A stretch of DNA of 64,000 bases from Cellvibrionaceae bacterium 1162T.S.0a.05 (GCA_000964245.1 LANB01000001.1:785501-849500), one strand, 5' to 3'. Counted from the first letter of the stretch, positions 1 through 8,268 are shown. Translations and numbers: made by a program. The notes: generated from the letters alone by a model not told the origin.

Positions 1-439
1 CATTTAACAAGCCGCCCCAAATTGAGCCAACTTGTTCCGCATCGGCACCATTGAAGGTTCCACTGGCGGTTGTGATGACATAATTTATCGCCCAGCCAGC
101 GACCACACTGTAGAACGACATAATAAACAGGCCTGCAAAAACTCCCATCCAACCGATGCTGGTCCAGGCGCCGTGCAAGCCTCCCTCTTCTACGAGCCGC
201 TTCATCGTATTGACCGGGCTCATGCGGCCACGACGACCGAGCAAGACCTCTGCCATCATCACCGGCAAACCGATAAGGGCAATACAAAACAGATACACCA
301 GCACAAATGCGCCGCCACCGTTTTCGCCCGCCATGTAGGGAAACTTCCAGATATTGCCCAATCCCACGGCGGAACCTGTAGCCGCAAGCACAAAGATCCA
401 GCTGTTTGACCAGACCCCGTGTATTTTCTGTTGACTCAT
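1..439 (-). CDS. Sodium-dependent transporter, NSS/SNF family (N-terminal part)
   Basis: The reverse strand encodes the first about 146 residues of a neurotransmitter:sodium symporter-family protein. The gene runs off the left edge of the window. The N-terminus carries the family signature around GSAVGLGNIWKFPY in the first transmembrane helix, where the sodium ions and substrate are bound. Further hydrophobic helices follow, including one reading FVLVYLFCIALIGLPVMMAE. Bacterial members import amino acids or related amines with sodium; the substrate here cannot be predicted. The start ATG is at 437-439, reading MSQQKIHGVWS. It is divergent from smpB, so the 137-bp gap probably holds both promoters. 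The family call is firm; the rest of the gene is not visible. Confidence 0.9.
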   Translation of the reverse strand, partial: MSQQKIHGVWSNSWIFVLAATGSAVGLGNIWKFPYMAGENGGGAFVLVYLFCIALIGLPVMMAEVLLGRRGRMSPVNTMKRLVEEGGLHGAWTSIGWMGVFAGLFIMSFYSVVAGWAINYVITTASGTFNGADAEQVGSIWGGLLN

Positions 440-562
440 AATGGTTGCCCTGTTTTTCATTCTTGTGATCGCGGCATTGTAGCGGCTTTAGCCGTCAATT
501 TTAATGCCAGACAACACAAGTACATTGATATCGACATGGAAGACAGGGCAACTCGTCCTCTA

Positions 563-568
563 TATAAT
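563..568 (+). promoter_or_regulatory. Candidate -10 box of smpB
   Basis: A perfect TATAAT hexamer lies only 8 bases before the smpB ATG, and no Shine-Dalgarno sequence lies between them. If used, transcription would start almost at the ATG and give a leaderless or near-leaderless mRNA. The -35 region is poor, so this is only a candidate. Confidence 0.35.
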
Positions 569-576
569 GCGCCGCC

Positions 577-1071
577 ATGGCTAAATCCGGAAAAAACAAA
601 AAACCCGCGAACACAAGTTCAACCATTGCGCTGAACAAAAAAGCTCGCCACGATTACTTTCTCGAAGAGCGTTTTGAGGCAGGGATTGCGCTCGCCGGTT
701 GGGAGGTGAAAGCCTTGCGTGCCGGCAAAGGCCAGATCACAGATTGTTATGTGATATTCAAGGACGACGAAGCGTATCTGCTGGCGGCGCAGATTCAGCC
801 TCTCCCCGAAGCCAGCACCCACTTTGTTACCGACCCTTATCGCACACGTAAATTATTGCTTCATCGTAAAGAGATAACCCGTTTACAACGGGCGATTGAT
901 CAAAAAGGCTACACCGTCGTGCCCACCGCGCTGTATTGGAAGAAACACATGGTGAAATGCGAAATTGCTTTGGCCAAAGGTAAGCAGTTACACGACAAGC
1001 GTGCGACGGAAAAAGAGCGTGACTGGAACCTGCAAAAACGGCGGATTATGAGTCACTCTACGCGAAAATAA
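577..1071 (+). CDS. smpB: SsrA-binding protein SmpB
   Basis: This 164-residue protein is full length for SmpB, the partner that delivers tmRNA to stalled ribosomes for trans-translation. Visible family features are the N-terminal [18 protein letters not shown] segment, [13 protein letters not shown], the [13 protein letters not shown] stretch, and the basic C-terminal tail with [11 protein letters not shown], which lies in the ribosomal A site and mRNA channel. The ATG at 577 begins [10 protein letters not shown], normal for the family. The partner RNA ssrA lies about 6.6 kb downstream on the same strand, with the nitric-oxide signalling cluster between them. The assignment is secure. Confidence 0.97.
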   Translation: MAKSGKNKKPANTSSTIALNKKARHDYFLEERFEAGIALAGWEVKALRAGKGQITDCYVIFKDDEAYLLAAQIQPLPEASTHFVTDPYRTRKLLLHRKEITRLQRAIDQKGYTVVPTALYWKKHMVKCEIALAKGKQLHDKRATEKERDWNLQKRRIMSHSTRK

Positions 1072-1219
1072 TCATTTTTGCGCCACCCCATTCCCTCCCC
1101 CAAAGACCGATTTGGCACCCATCAGCGAGTTACCAAATCCCCTGTGGTCGCGACCTGGAAGCAAAAAAGCACGATGAGAGGCCATTTGCTAGAGTTAATA
1201 CATAGATTGGTACGCGACT

Positions 1220-1948
1220 ATGGCAAAGGTCATCTTTGTAGACGACGACGAATTTTTATTGGAAGGGCTCTCTCTTTCTCTAAGGAAGGCGCCTTTTGAT
1301 TTTTATACGGTTTCTACCACCGCCAAGGCGCTCGAACACCTTGAAAAGGCCGAGTTCGACATCATCGTCTCGGATATTCATCTTACTGGCGTTAATGGCC
1401 TCGATTTCCTCGAAGAATGCCGCTTAAGGTGGCCGGACACCATTCGAATAATACTTTCTGGCCAAATCGATACTGCCTCCTCGATTAAAGCCATTAACGA
1501 AATCCAGGTGTTTAAAATACTCACCAAACCTTGCCCGCCCAAAACCTTACTTGCCTGCCTCACAGATGCTCTTGGGGAATATCAGCTCGTGCTGGGGCGT
1601 CGTGATCTTATGAATATCGCGATAAATCACTTACAAGGTGTTTCTAATGACAAAAAACACAATGACAACAACACATCACCGCACAGTTCTGACACTGACA
1701 AAACCGAGCCATTCTGCGGATTGAGCCAGCAACAAATACAAGAGCTGTCGACAAGGGAAAAGGAAGTGCTTGAAAGACTTTTACTTGGTTATAGAACACC
1801 AAGAATTGCTGCACTTTTGCATATAAGCCCGCACACGGTTCGCAACCACCTTAAGTCTATATTCAATAAACTTGGCGTACATTCGCAACAAGAATTGATC
1901 GAATTAGCCACTTGCCACACTTACATAACCAAAAATAACCCATATTGA
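1220..1948 (+). CDS. Response regulator, REC plus LuxR-type HTH (H-NOX cluster)
   Basis: This 242-residue protein has an N-terminal receiver domain (about 1-120). The acidic pocket is VDDD at 7-10, the phospho-acceptor aspartate lies in IVSDIHL (D52) and the lysine in ILTKPCPP. A linker of about 45 residues rich in N, D, T and S follows, then a C-terminal LuxR/NarL helix-turn-helix with LSTREKEVLERLLLGY and ISPHTVRNHLKSIFNKLGV. It is a phosphorylation-controlled DNA-binding protein. It is transcribed toward the H-NOX gene, 76 bp away, so it is probably the transcription-factor arm of that pathway, comparable in role (not necessarily in ancestry) to HnoC of Shewanella. The receiver resembles the three downstream receivers, which suggests one kinase feeds them all. 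No strong ribosome site precedes the ATG. Confidence 0.88.
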   Translation: MAKVIFVDDDEFLLEGLSLSLRKAPFDFYTVSTTAKALEHLEKAEFDIIVSDIHLTGVNGLDFLEECRLRWPDTIRIILSGQIDTASSIKAINEIQVFKILTKPCPPKTLLACLTDALGEYQLVLGRRDLMNIAINHLQGVSNDKKHNDNNTSPHSSDTDKTEPFCGLSQQQIQELSTREKEVLERLLLGYRTPRIAALLHISPHTVRNHLKSIFNKLGVHSQQELIELATCHTYITKNNPY

Positions 1949-2024
1949 GTCATCACTAATTTCATCGCCTTGCACATACTGAGCTCCAAGATATTCAAAG
2001 AGTTATTAATCGGGAGCAAAAAAA

Positions 2025-2576
2025 ATGAAAGGCGTTATATTCAATTTACTTGAGAACTTTATTTGCGAAACCTGGGGAGATGAAAAATACGAGGAGATAT
2101 TGTCTCTGTGTCCCCTAAAAACCAAAAAGCCTTTCGTTGGGCCTGGCACTTACCCGGATTCCGACCTGATGACAATTGCGAACAAAACGGCAGAGATCCT
2201 GGGCGTTAGCCTTGATGATGCTTTGAAAAGTTTTGGTCGCTACGCATTTCCACGTTTAGCTCAACGCTACCCGAATTTTCTCGAAAATATCCACACTGCA
2301 CGCGACTTTTTACTGACAGTGGATTCTGTCATTCATGTTGAAGTAAAAAAACTGTACCCCAATGCAGAAACACCCAAATTTAGCTACCAGGATCTCAGCG
2401 AAACTCATCTCGTAATGACTTACACATCGAAACGCAATCTCTTTTCGCTCGTGGAAGGGTTTATCGAAGGTGTATCCGACTTTTTTGACACTCCCATTGC
2501 CTATCAAAGAAAAGACGCTGAGCCAGACAACAATACTTGTGTTTTTGACCTCCACTTTGCATCGAAATCTGAATAG
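2025..2576 (+). CDS. hnoX: H-NOX haem nitric-oxide sensor protein
   Basis: This 183-residue stand-alone H-NOX domain has the normal length of bacterial members. It opens with the typical MKGVIFNLLENF. The proximal haem ligand is predicted as H104 in DSVIHVEVKKLYP, and the haem-propionate-binding Y-x-S-x-R motif is Y133-T-S135-K-R137. H-NOX proteins bind ferrous haem and sense NO. In the best-studied marine bacteria they control the activity of a neighbouring histidine kinase. The ATG is preceded by a good GGGAG site, and the kinase gene begins 14 bp after the stop, so the two are surely co-transcribed. The haem ligand and the propionate motif are intact, so a functional sensor is expected. 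NO rather than oxygen as ligand is inferred from context, not from distal-pocket residues. Confidence 0.95.
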   Translation: MKGVIFNLLENFICETWGDEKYEEILSLCPLKTKKPFVGPGTYPDSDLMTIANKTAEILGVSLDDALKSFGRYAFPRLAQRYPNFLENIHTARDFLLTVDSVIHVEVKKLYPNAETPKFSYQDLSETHLVMTYTSKRNLFSLVEGFIEGVSDFFDTPIAYQRKDAEPDNNTCVFDLHFASKSE

Positions 2577-2590
2577 TAAAGGGAATTCCC

Positions 2591-3868
2591 ATGAAAAATG
2601 AAATACTAGTGAAAAAACTTGATCGCGCACATTCTCAAATTGAACAACTGGAGAAAATGATTGAGGAAAAAACGCGGGAAGCGTTCTTCGCTAATGACCA
2701 GCTACAACGCAATGTTCAGAGTTTAAACAAACTCTATTCTGCCATGCCAAGTGCCATGTTAGTCATAGACTCCAGTGGATTAATCGAGCAATGTAACAAG
2801 GCGGCATGCAAACTACTTGGTTACGATGAAGAGAAACTATCCGGCGTAAAAATGGGGAGCATTTGTGACTCCATTGAAAAAGTGATTAAACTTCAACTCG
2901 ATGTCGGAAATAAATATCAGAAAGAATTTGAGTGGAAAAAACTTGATGGCACCACCATTCCGGTTTTGGTCTCGATTTCAGTACTCGACGATGCAGATGT
3001 TTTCGACTGCTCCTACGTCGTCATTGCTAGCGACCTTAGCGAAAGAAAGCAAATGGAACTCGAACTTAGGCATTCTCAAAAACTCGAGTCAATTGGCCAA
3101 CTTGCTGCTGGCGTTGCCCATGAAATTAATACTCCCATGCAATATATCGGTGACAACATTTATTTTATGCAGGATGCAATAAACGATCTTATTGGACTCA
3201 TCAACCTCTACAAAGAAAATACCAATTTCGAAAATTTACCCAACGAAAAAGTCGCTCACATAACGGATACTGAAGAGGAAATTGATCTGGAATATCTCAT
3301 TGAGCGCGCCCCGAAAGCGGCAGAAAGAACTTTGCATGGGGTTGATCGTGTCACCAACATTATTTCTGCCATGAAAGCTTTCTCGCATCCATCACTGGAA
3401 AAAACCCATGCCGACATCAACTCCATCATTGATACTGCTCTCACAGTCTCGAAAAGCGAGTACAAATATATCGCTAAAGTAAATAAAGACTTCGGCAATA
3501 TCCCCGAGGTCAACTGCAATATTGGCGACATCAACCAGGTCATACTAAATCTCATTGTTAATGCATCTCATGCGATTTCGGATACCGAAAAAGAGGAATT
3601 AGGAACTATTGATATCCAGACTCGCGAAGAGAATGATGAGGTCATTATTTCTATATCAGACAGCGGAACAGGCATACCTGCACACGCTCAGAGCCGCATC
3701 TTCGAACCCTTTTACACCACCAAAGAAGTAGGACGTGGAACCGGCCAGGGCCTGGCTCTTGCCTATGTCGTAATCGTCGAAAAACACGGTGGAAAAATTC
3801 ACTTCAAAACCCAGGAAGGTCAGGGAACAACCTTTTTCATTCACTTGCCAATCGAGCAGAGAGGTTAA
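2591..3868 (+). CDS. hahK: H-NOX-associated PAS sensor histidine kinase
   Basis: This 425-residue cytoplasmic kinase has no membrane segment. An N-terminal coiled coil (1-45) is followed by a PAS domain (about 48-155), a HisKA dimerisation helix with phospho-acceptor H177 in GVAHEINTPMQ, and an HATPase domain with N-box NQVILNLIVNASHAI, G1 box DSGTGIP and G2 box GRGTGQGLAL. In H-NOX pathways NO-bound H-NOX inhibits this kind of kinase (HahK), which otherwise phosphorylates several response regulators. It sits directly after the H-NOX gene with a short gap, and the HDOD response regulator starts 2 bp after its stop. It has no receiver of its own, so the adjacent four regulators are the natural phosphate acceptors. 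Confidence 0.92.
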   Translation: MKNEILVKKLDRAHSQIEQLEKMIEEKTREAFFANDQLQRNVQSLNKLYSAMPSAMLVIDSSGLIEQCNKAACKLLGYDEEKLSGVKMGSICDSIEKVIKLQLDVGNKYQKEFEWKKLDGTTIPVLVSISVLDDADVFDCSYVVIASDLSERKQMELELRHSQKLESIGQLAAGVAHEINTPMQYIGDNIYFMQDAINDLIGLINLYKENTNFENLPNEKVAHITDTEEEIDLEYLIERAPKAAERTLHGVDRVTNIISAMKAFSHPSLEKTHADINSIIDTALTVSKSEYKYIAKVNKDFGNIPEVNCNIGDINQVILNLIVNASHAISDTEKEELGTIDIQTREENDEVIISISDSGTGIPAHAQSRIFEPFYTTKEVGRGTGQGLALAYVVIVEKHGGKIHFKTQEGQGTTFFIHLPIEQRG

Positions 3869-3870
3869 AA

Positions 3871-5058
3871 ATGAGAATTTTATTCGTAGACGATGAAACC
3901 AGTATTCTGGAAGGCATTGAAAACAGGCTGCGCAAATATCGCAAACGGTGGGATATGAGCTTCTCGACCGGCGGCGCCGAAGCGCTCAACTTAATGCATG
4001 ACCAACCTTTTGATGCAATCGTCAGTGATATGCGCATGCCAAAAATGGACGGCGCAGAATTACTGACAAAAGTTCGCGAACAATATGATGGCACCTTGCG
4101 CCTTATTCTTACCGGCCAAACAGCTAAGGAACAGCTACTGCGAAGCTTATCAGTTGCACATCGAATTCTGAACAAACCGTGCGACGCCATTTTGCTTGAA
4201 GAAGCAATAGCAGACGCACAGGCGCTGCAAGGGCTAATTGCCAATACAGATGTCCGCAACAGTGTTGACAAGATTGCTAGTCTGCCCACTCTACCGAAGC
4301 TTCATAATCAATTGACCAACGCGATTGAATCGGGTGAATCTGAACTGAAAGACATCTCGAGAATTATTAAACAAGACCCCGTTATTGCATCCAGAATCCT
4401 GCAATTGGTCAACTCGACCTATCTTGGTTTGGCTCGCGAAATCTCCAGCATTACTGAGGCTGTTTCTTATCTGGGGCTCGACTGCGTTCGTGGCCTGGTG
4501 CTTAATCTGGAACTTTTCTGTGCATTTGAAAAAGCAAGACTTTCTCCATCATTCAGCTTGCGCCACTTCTATGAATCGTCAATTTTAAGTTCAAGAATTG
4601 CCAAATTGCTCTTTGGGAACGAAGTAAAAAGCGATCTGATTTTCACTGGTTCACTGCTCCATTCCCTCGGGCAGCTGGTACTTGCATATTCATTGCCAAC
4701 AGAATATGAAGAAGTGCTGAGTGAATACAAAAAATCGGATATGCAGTTGCTCGAATTGGAATATGGCACACTCGGCTATACCCACGCGGATGTTACTGCC
4801 TACCTGTTAAGTTTGTGGAACCTGCCGTTTCAACTTATTGAAACCACAGGGAGCTACTACAAGCCCAGCGACACCACCGCATCGAACATGCGTGAAACAG
4901 GGTTTGTGCATATCTCAACTGTGCTCGCCGCTCAAATTCTGGGGGATGAGCGTGCATGTAAGTTCGATATGGCATTTCTCGAAAACCAGAATCTGGTGTC
5001 ACAACTTCCTGAATGGAAAGCTGCCGCGGAGGACCTGGTCCATGCTGCCAAATGTTAA
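3871..5058 (+). CDS. Response regulator with HDOD output domain
   Basis: This 395-residue protein has a receiver domain (about 1-120; acidic pocket VDDE, phospho-acceptor D53 in IVSDMRMP, lysine in ILNKPCD). An HDOD domain follows (about 130-330), starting at IASLPTLPKLHNQL and containing the typical IIKQDPVIASRILQLVNS and the SYLGLDCVRGLVLN stretch. HDOD domains are non-catalytic relatives of HD phosphohydrolases found in signalling proteins. The gene is the fourth of the H-NOX cluster, starts 2 bp after the kinase and overlaps the next gene by 17 bp, so translation is coupled. Its downstream target is unknown. Confidence 0.88.
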   Translation: MRILFVDDETSILEGIENRLRKYRKRWDMSFSTGGAEALNLMHDQPFDAIVSDMRMPKMDGAELLTKVREQYDGTLRLILTGQTAKEQLLRSLSVAHRILNKPCDAILLEEAIADAQALQGLIANTDVRNSVDKIASLPTLPKLHNQLTNAIESGESELKDISRIIKQDPVIASRILQLVNSTYLGLAREISSITEAVSYLGLDCVRGLVLNLELFCAFEKARLSPSFSLRHFYESSILSSRIAKLLFGNEVKSDLIFTGSLLHSLGQLVLAYSLPTEYEEVLSEYKKSDMQLLELEYGTLGYTHADVTAYLLSLWNLPFQLIETTGSYYKPSDTTASNMRETGFVHISTVLAAQILGDERACKFDMAFLENQNLVSQLPEWKAAAEDLVHAAKC

Positions 5059-6187
5059 ACCCCGAATCCTATGTGTCGACGATGATGCAGACATCCTCGA
5101 AGGCTTTAAACAGAATTTACGAAGGCACTTCAACCTCCACCTCGCTCATAATGCGAATGAAGCGCTGGAAAAAATCAAAGAGAAAGACTTTGAAGTCATT
5201 CTAACGGACATGCGGATGCCGGGCATGGACGGAGCAAAGTTTTTACAAGAGTCCAGAAAAATCGCGCCTGATGCCGTGCGCTTACTATTAACCGGCCAAT
5301 GTGACACTGAATCTGCGATTTCAGCGGTGAACGATGGACAGGTATTTCGATTTTTGACAAAGCCTTGCAATAGCAAGGATTTGAAAGAGATTCTCGATTC
5401 TGCGGTAACTCAACACAGGCTAATTACTGCCGAAAAAGATCTTCTGCAGAAAACATTAAAGGGCAGCATCAAGGTCCTTACCGATGCACTCGCTATAACC
5501 AGCCCACTCGCCTTTGGTCGTGCGAAGCGCCTGCACAAGCGCGTCGCTCAAGTTGCACGATCAATGAATCTCAATGACAGCTGGCATGTAGAAATCTCCT
5601 CCATGCTGATACAGCTAGGCGCCATATCAATTGACGAAGCCACGCTTGAGAAAGAGTACCTCGGCATAGAATTAACAGACAAGGAACAAGCGGAAATAAA
5701 GAAAATTCCGGAATTAACACTCAAGTTACTGGAAAATATTCCAAGGCTTGAACGCGTCGTCAAACTTATCGATGAAGTTTTCCATTCTGGAAAAACTTTA
5801 AAAAAAGAAATGAGCATACCGGCACAGATTCTTATGTGTGCACTCGACATTGACGAACTTGAGATGCGCGGCGTGGAGACGTCTCTGGCGATATCCTCAC
5901 TCAATAGCCGGGAAAACACCTACAAGAATGACATTATAGAAATATTCATCAGGCTTTTTGGCAATGCCGAACAAATGAACAAAATAAAGGAAATTCCTGC
6001 CGCCGCCATCAAGGCAGGCATGATCGTTGCCGAAGATATCTACACAAGATCAGGCGCACTTCTCGTGACAAAAGGCTTCGAAATTACCGAAAGTTTTGCA
6101 GCCAAATCAAAAAGCTTTAAAAAAGATTTTCTCAAAGAGCCCTTGAGAGTAATCGTATTGGAGGATAACAATGTTAGCGAAACCTAA
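5042..6187 (+). CDS. Response regulator with degenerate HD-GYP-like output
   Basis: The start chosen is the ATG at 5042 (MLPNVKPRILCVDDD), giving 381 residues. A longer open frame upstream only shadows the preceding gene. The receiver (1-120) has D56 in ILTDMRMP and lysine in FLTKPCN. The second half follows the helical layout of HD-GYP c-di-GMP phosphodiesterases, starting LTDALAITSPLAFGRAKRLHKRV. The metal-binding HD is gone, however: where LLHDIGK is expected the protein reads MLIQLGAISI (about 188-197), and no HHE...GYP segment can be found. It is therefore probably catalytically dead, like HnoD of Shewanella, a degenerate HD-GYP that regulates its EAL partner allosterically. It overlaps both neighbours by 17 bp. 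The function as regulator of the next gene product is inferred. Confidence 0.8.
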   Translation: MLPNVKPRILCVDDDADILEGFKQNLRRHFNLHLAHNANEALEKIKEKDFEVILTDMRMPGMDGAKFLQESRKIAPDAVRLLLTGQCDTESAISAVNDGQVFRFLTKPCNSKDLKEILDSAVTQHRLITAEKDLLQKTLKGSIKVLTDALAITSPLAFGRAKRLHKRVAQVARSMNLNDSWHVEISSMLIQLGAISIDEATLEKEYLGIELTDKEQAEIKKIPELTLKLLENIPRLERVVKLIDEVFHSGKTLKKEMSIPAQILMCALDIDELEMRGVETSLAISSLNSRENTYKNDIIEIFIRLFGNAEQMNKIKEIPAAAIKAGMIVAEDIYTRSGALLVTKGFEITESFAAKSKSFKKDFLKEPLRVIVLEDNNVSET

Positions 6188-7433
6188 AGTTTTATTTCTT
6201 GACGATGAAATAGACATACTCCGAGCAATACAAGACAACCTGAGAAAGACGAACTTTGACGTGCACACTGCAACCACCGCCGAACACGCATTTCAAATAC
6301 TGAAGGAAGAAGATATTGACATTATCGTTTCTGATGAATGCATGCCCAACATGCCAGGGCACAAATTTCTCGCAAAGGCCGGCGAAAGCTACCCTTCTAC
6401 AGTGAGACTAATGCTAAGCGGTCAAGCAGGCATTAACGAGGTGACATCGGCGATTAATGATGCACACATATTCAAATTTTTGAAAAAGCCGACTCGACCA
6501 GCGGAACTTGTCGTCGCCCTGAACGAAGCTGTTTCAATCAGACAGCTTCTTATGGATGAAGAAACTAAAATCCACCACGCTGTTTCAAAGCTTCATCATG
6601 AACGCAAACTCACCGAAAATAGAAAGCGTTTAAAGCACGAATTTAAAGTTAAACGCGAGATGGATACCTCGCCAAAAAATAATAGCGGCGATACGAATAT
6701 CACCCAGATAAACTCGTATAATTTATCGAGTGCTATTAAGAACAAAGACCTTTCAATACATTTCCAATCCATTGTCGACCCTGCGACACTCAAAATTATC
6801 GCTTATGAAGCGTCGCCGATTTGGTATCACCCCGATAAAGGCGTGGTGTACGCTAGTGAAATTATTCATCTCTTGAACGGAGACAAGGAACTGGAGCAGT
6901 TCGACGACTGGTTAATTGAGGAGGTTTGCAAGAAAAAGCTCTATTGGAAACAACGGCATGGCCGCGACCCTATAGTTTTTATAAAACTGAGCGACACTTA
7001 TTTAACATCAAATTTTGTCATTGAAAAAATTTACCGAAAAATTTGTGACTATCAAATATCTAACAACACCTTGATATTCTTTATGAGTGAAGCCTTCGTT
7101 CTGACAAATAATGAACTGGCCACAAACCTGGCGACCAAGTTTTTCGACATTGGCATCCATACAGGGATCTTTGACGCAAGTTCGTTTCTTTTTCAGGAAG
7201 ATATCCATATCTCGGCAGCATTTAATTTGTTAAAAGTTAACGCTGATTTGATAACCCAAATGGGTTCAAGTGAGTCTGCAAAATCTCAAACAAAGATTCT
7301 GATTGACTATGCACACGATCTGGGTATGAAGGTGGTCGCTGAGGGCGCTGAAGACCCCAATATCTCAAAACAACTAAACCAATGGGGATGTGAATTCATC
7401 CAGGCAAGGTTCATTCACGGTGACCATAGCTGA
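6171..7433 (+). CDS. Response regulator with degenerate EAL domain
   Basis: This 420-residue protein has a receiver (1-120; D55 in IVSDECMP, lysine in FLKKPTRP), a charged linker and an EAL-type domain (about 185-420). In active c-di-GMP phosphodiesterases the signature EAL, the VNLS asparagine, the DDFG pair, a lysine, EGVE and QGY form the two-metal site. Here EAL reads EAS (213-215), the VNLS position reads IKLS, and the DDFGTG loop is replaced by FDASSF (334-339). A glutamate at 307, K355, E391 in VVAEGAED and Q411 in IQARF remain. It is more likely a c-di-GMP-binding or protein-binding module than an enzyme. The gene overlaps the previous one by 17 bp and ends the H-NOX operon. It is comparable to HnoB, which is active in Shewanella. 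Confidence 0.85.
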   Translation: MLAKPKVLFLDDEIDILRAIQDNLRKTNFDVHTATTAEHAFQILKEEDIDIIVSDECMPNMPGHKFLAKAGESYPSTVRLMLSGQAGINEVTSAINDAHIFKFLKKPTRPAELVVALNEAVSIRQLLMDEETKIHHAVSKLHHERKLTENRKRLKHEFKVKREMDTSPKNNSGDTNITQINSYNLSSAIKNKDLSIHFQSIVDPATLKIIAYEASPIWYHPDKGVVYASEIIHLLNGDKELEQFDDWLIEEVCKKKLYWKQRHGRDPIVFIKLSDTYLTSNFVIEKIYRKICDYQISNNTLIFFMSEAFVLTNNELATNLATKFFDIGIHTGIFDASSFLFQEDIHISAAFNLLKVNADLITQMGSSESAKSQTKILIDYAHDLGMKVVAEGAEDPNISKQLNQWGCEFIQARFIHGDHS

Positions 7434-7639
7434 CGTGAATGTTGTAACGGCACCGCCACGTGATGCACAAACGGGTATATCGTGACCAATGGCCGATGGC
7501 GCCAGTAGATTTGCGCCTCGCTCCACCTGCGAGGACATTTGCCGATGAGCAATATTGGCCTATGCGACATTAACTGCCTTATTGTGGCCTGGAACACTAG
7601 CCTGAATAGGCCATCGGGCGCTACAATAGTGAGAGGTAC

Positions 7640-7997
7640 GGGGGCGATTAGGATTCGACGCCGGTAACAAAGTCCAAGGTGCATGTGGTGATGACAGCGA
7701 ATCACCTTAATCCAAAGCTGTATTTGAATAGTCGCAAACGACGATTCATACGCTCTAGCAGCTTAATAAGCTAGCTAGCGGTTGTTGCCAAGGTGCCAGT
7801 ACCGCGGTAATAACTGTCATTTAGAACTGGACCGCTTCGCCATTCGGTTTGTGGTGTCGGAGTTAAATTTTAGCGAACTCGCTTGTTACGTCCTGCCCGT
7901 TGGGCTGTAACTGGTTAAATTAATCAACGGACCTAAACATGTAGAGCCGCGGAGGGAGTGCTGACGGACGCGGGTTCAAATCCCGCCGCCTCCACCA
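7640..7997 (+). ncRNA. ssrA: Transfer-messenger RNA (tmRNA)
   Basis: This is a one-piece tmRNA of 358 nt. The 5' end GGGGGCG pairs with CGCCTCC just before the 3' ACCA, forming the tRNA-like acceptor stem. The conserved GGATTCGACGCC follows the 5' strand, and the T-arm GCGGGTTCAAATCCCGC precedes the 3' end. The tag frame begins at GCA 7734 and stops at TAA 7764-7766, encoding ANDDSYALAA, a typical proteobacterial degradation tag ending in LAA. The CCA end is genome-encoded. A possible -10 (TACAAT) lies at 7622-7627. The 206 bp between the EAL gene and ssrA contain no gene I can support. It works with SmpB to rescue stalled ribosomes. Confidence 0.97.
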
Positions 7998-8050
7998 AAT
8001 TGAATTCGTAAGATATACCCACCCCACAAAAAGCCCCGAACCAGGGGCTT
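7990..8050 (+). repeat. Left 61-bp direct repeat (att-like) at ssrA 3' end
   Basis: These 61 bases, from CTCCACCA of the tmRNA 3' end through most of its terminator, recur without a mismatch at 12802-12862. The 3' end of ssrA is a classic target for site-specific integrases, so the pair looks like the two ends of an integrated element. Similarity continues beyond 8050 in patches (CATGATTAACCC, TCTTCGG, GCGAG). Confidence 0.8.
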
Positions 8051-8053
8051 TTT
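8028..8053 (+). terminator. Rho-independent terminator of ssrA
   Basis: A perfect 10-bp stem AAAAAGCCCC / GGGGCTTTTT with a 6-nt loop lies 30 bp after the tmRNA CCA and ends in a T run. Confidence 0.9.
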
Positions 8054-8149
8054 AGTATCCCATGATTAACCCCGTGCTTACTCCAGTCGAATAAATCTTC
8101 GGGTGCCAGCGAGGATAAGAAAACCAATAGCATAAACCGTGTGCGTCGG

Positions 8150-8262
8150 CGGAATCACCGCTGATAGCCCCCCTCGTTACCCTCGAAGTAATCTGTTCCC
8201 TCCCTCTCCATAAAATTCATCGTTAGCTTTTCCACCATCAATCGAGTCACCGGCTTGAGCCG
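8150..8262 (-). pseudogene. Remnant of an RTX-type calcium-binding gene
   Basis: About 110 bp closely match, on the same strand, the middle of the intact RTX gene at 13028-14077. The match is to roughly 13215-13365, including shared runs such as CGTTACCCTCGA and CATCAATCGAGTCA. Small indels break the frame and no start or stop is preserved. In this left copy it lies about 100 bp after the direct repeat, against about 350 bp in the right copy, so sequence between was deleted. It shows that the left repeat once carried its own RTX gene. Confidence 0.7.
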
Positions 8263-8268
8263 CGGCAG

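Noticed and set aside
4838-5041. N-terminal extension of the HD-GYP-like regulator
   Set aside because: It overlaps the end of the HDOD gene in another frame; the receiver domain starts naturally at the ATG at 5042.
7415-7705. Antisense 96-codon frame over the ssrA 5' region
   Set aside because: It overlaps the tmRNA gene and shows no protein features.
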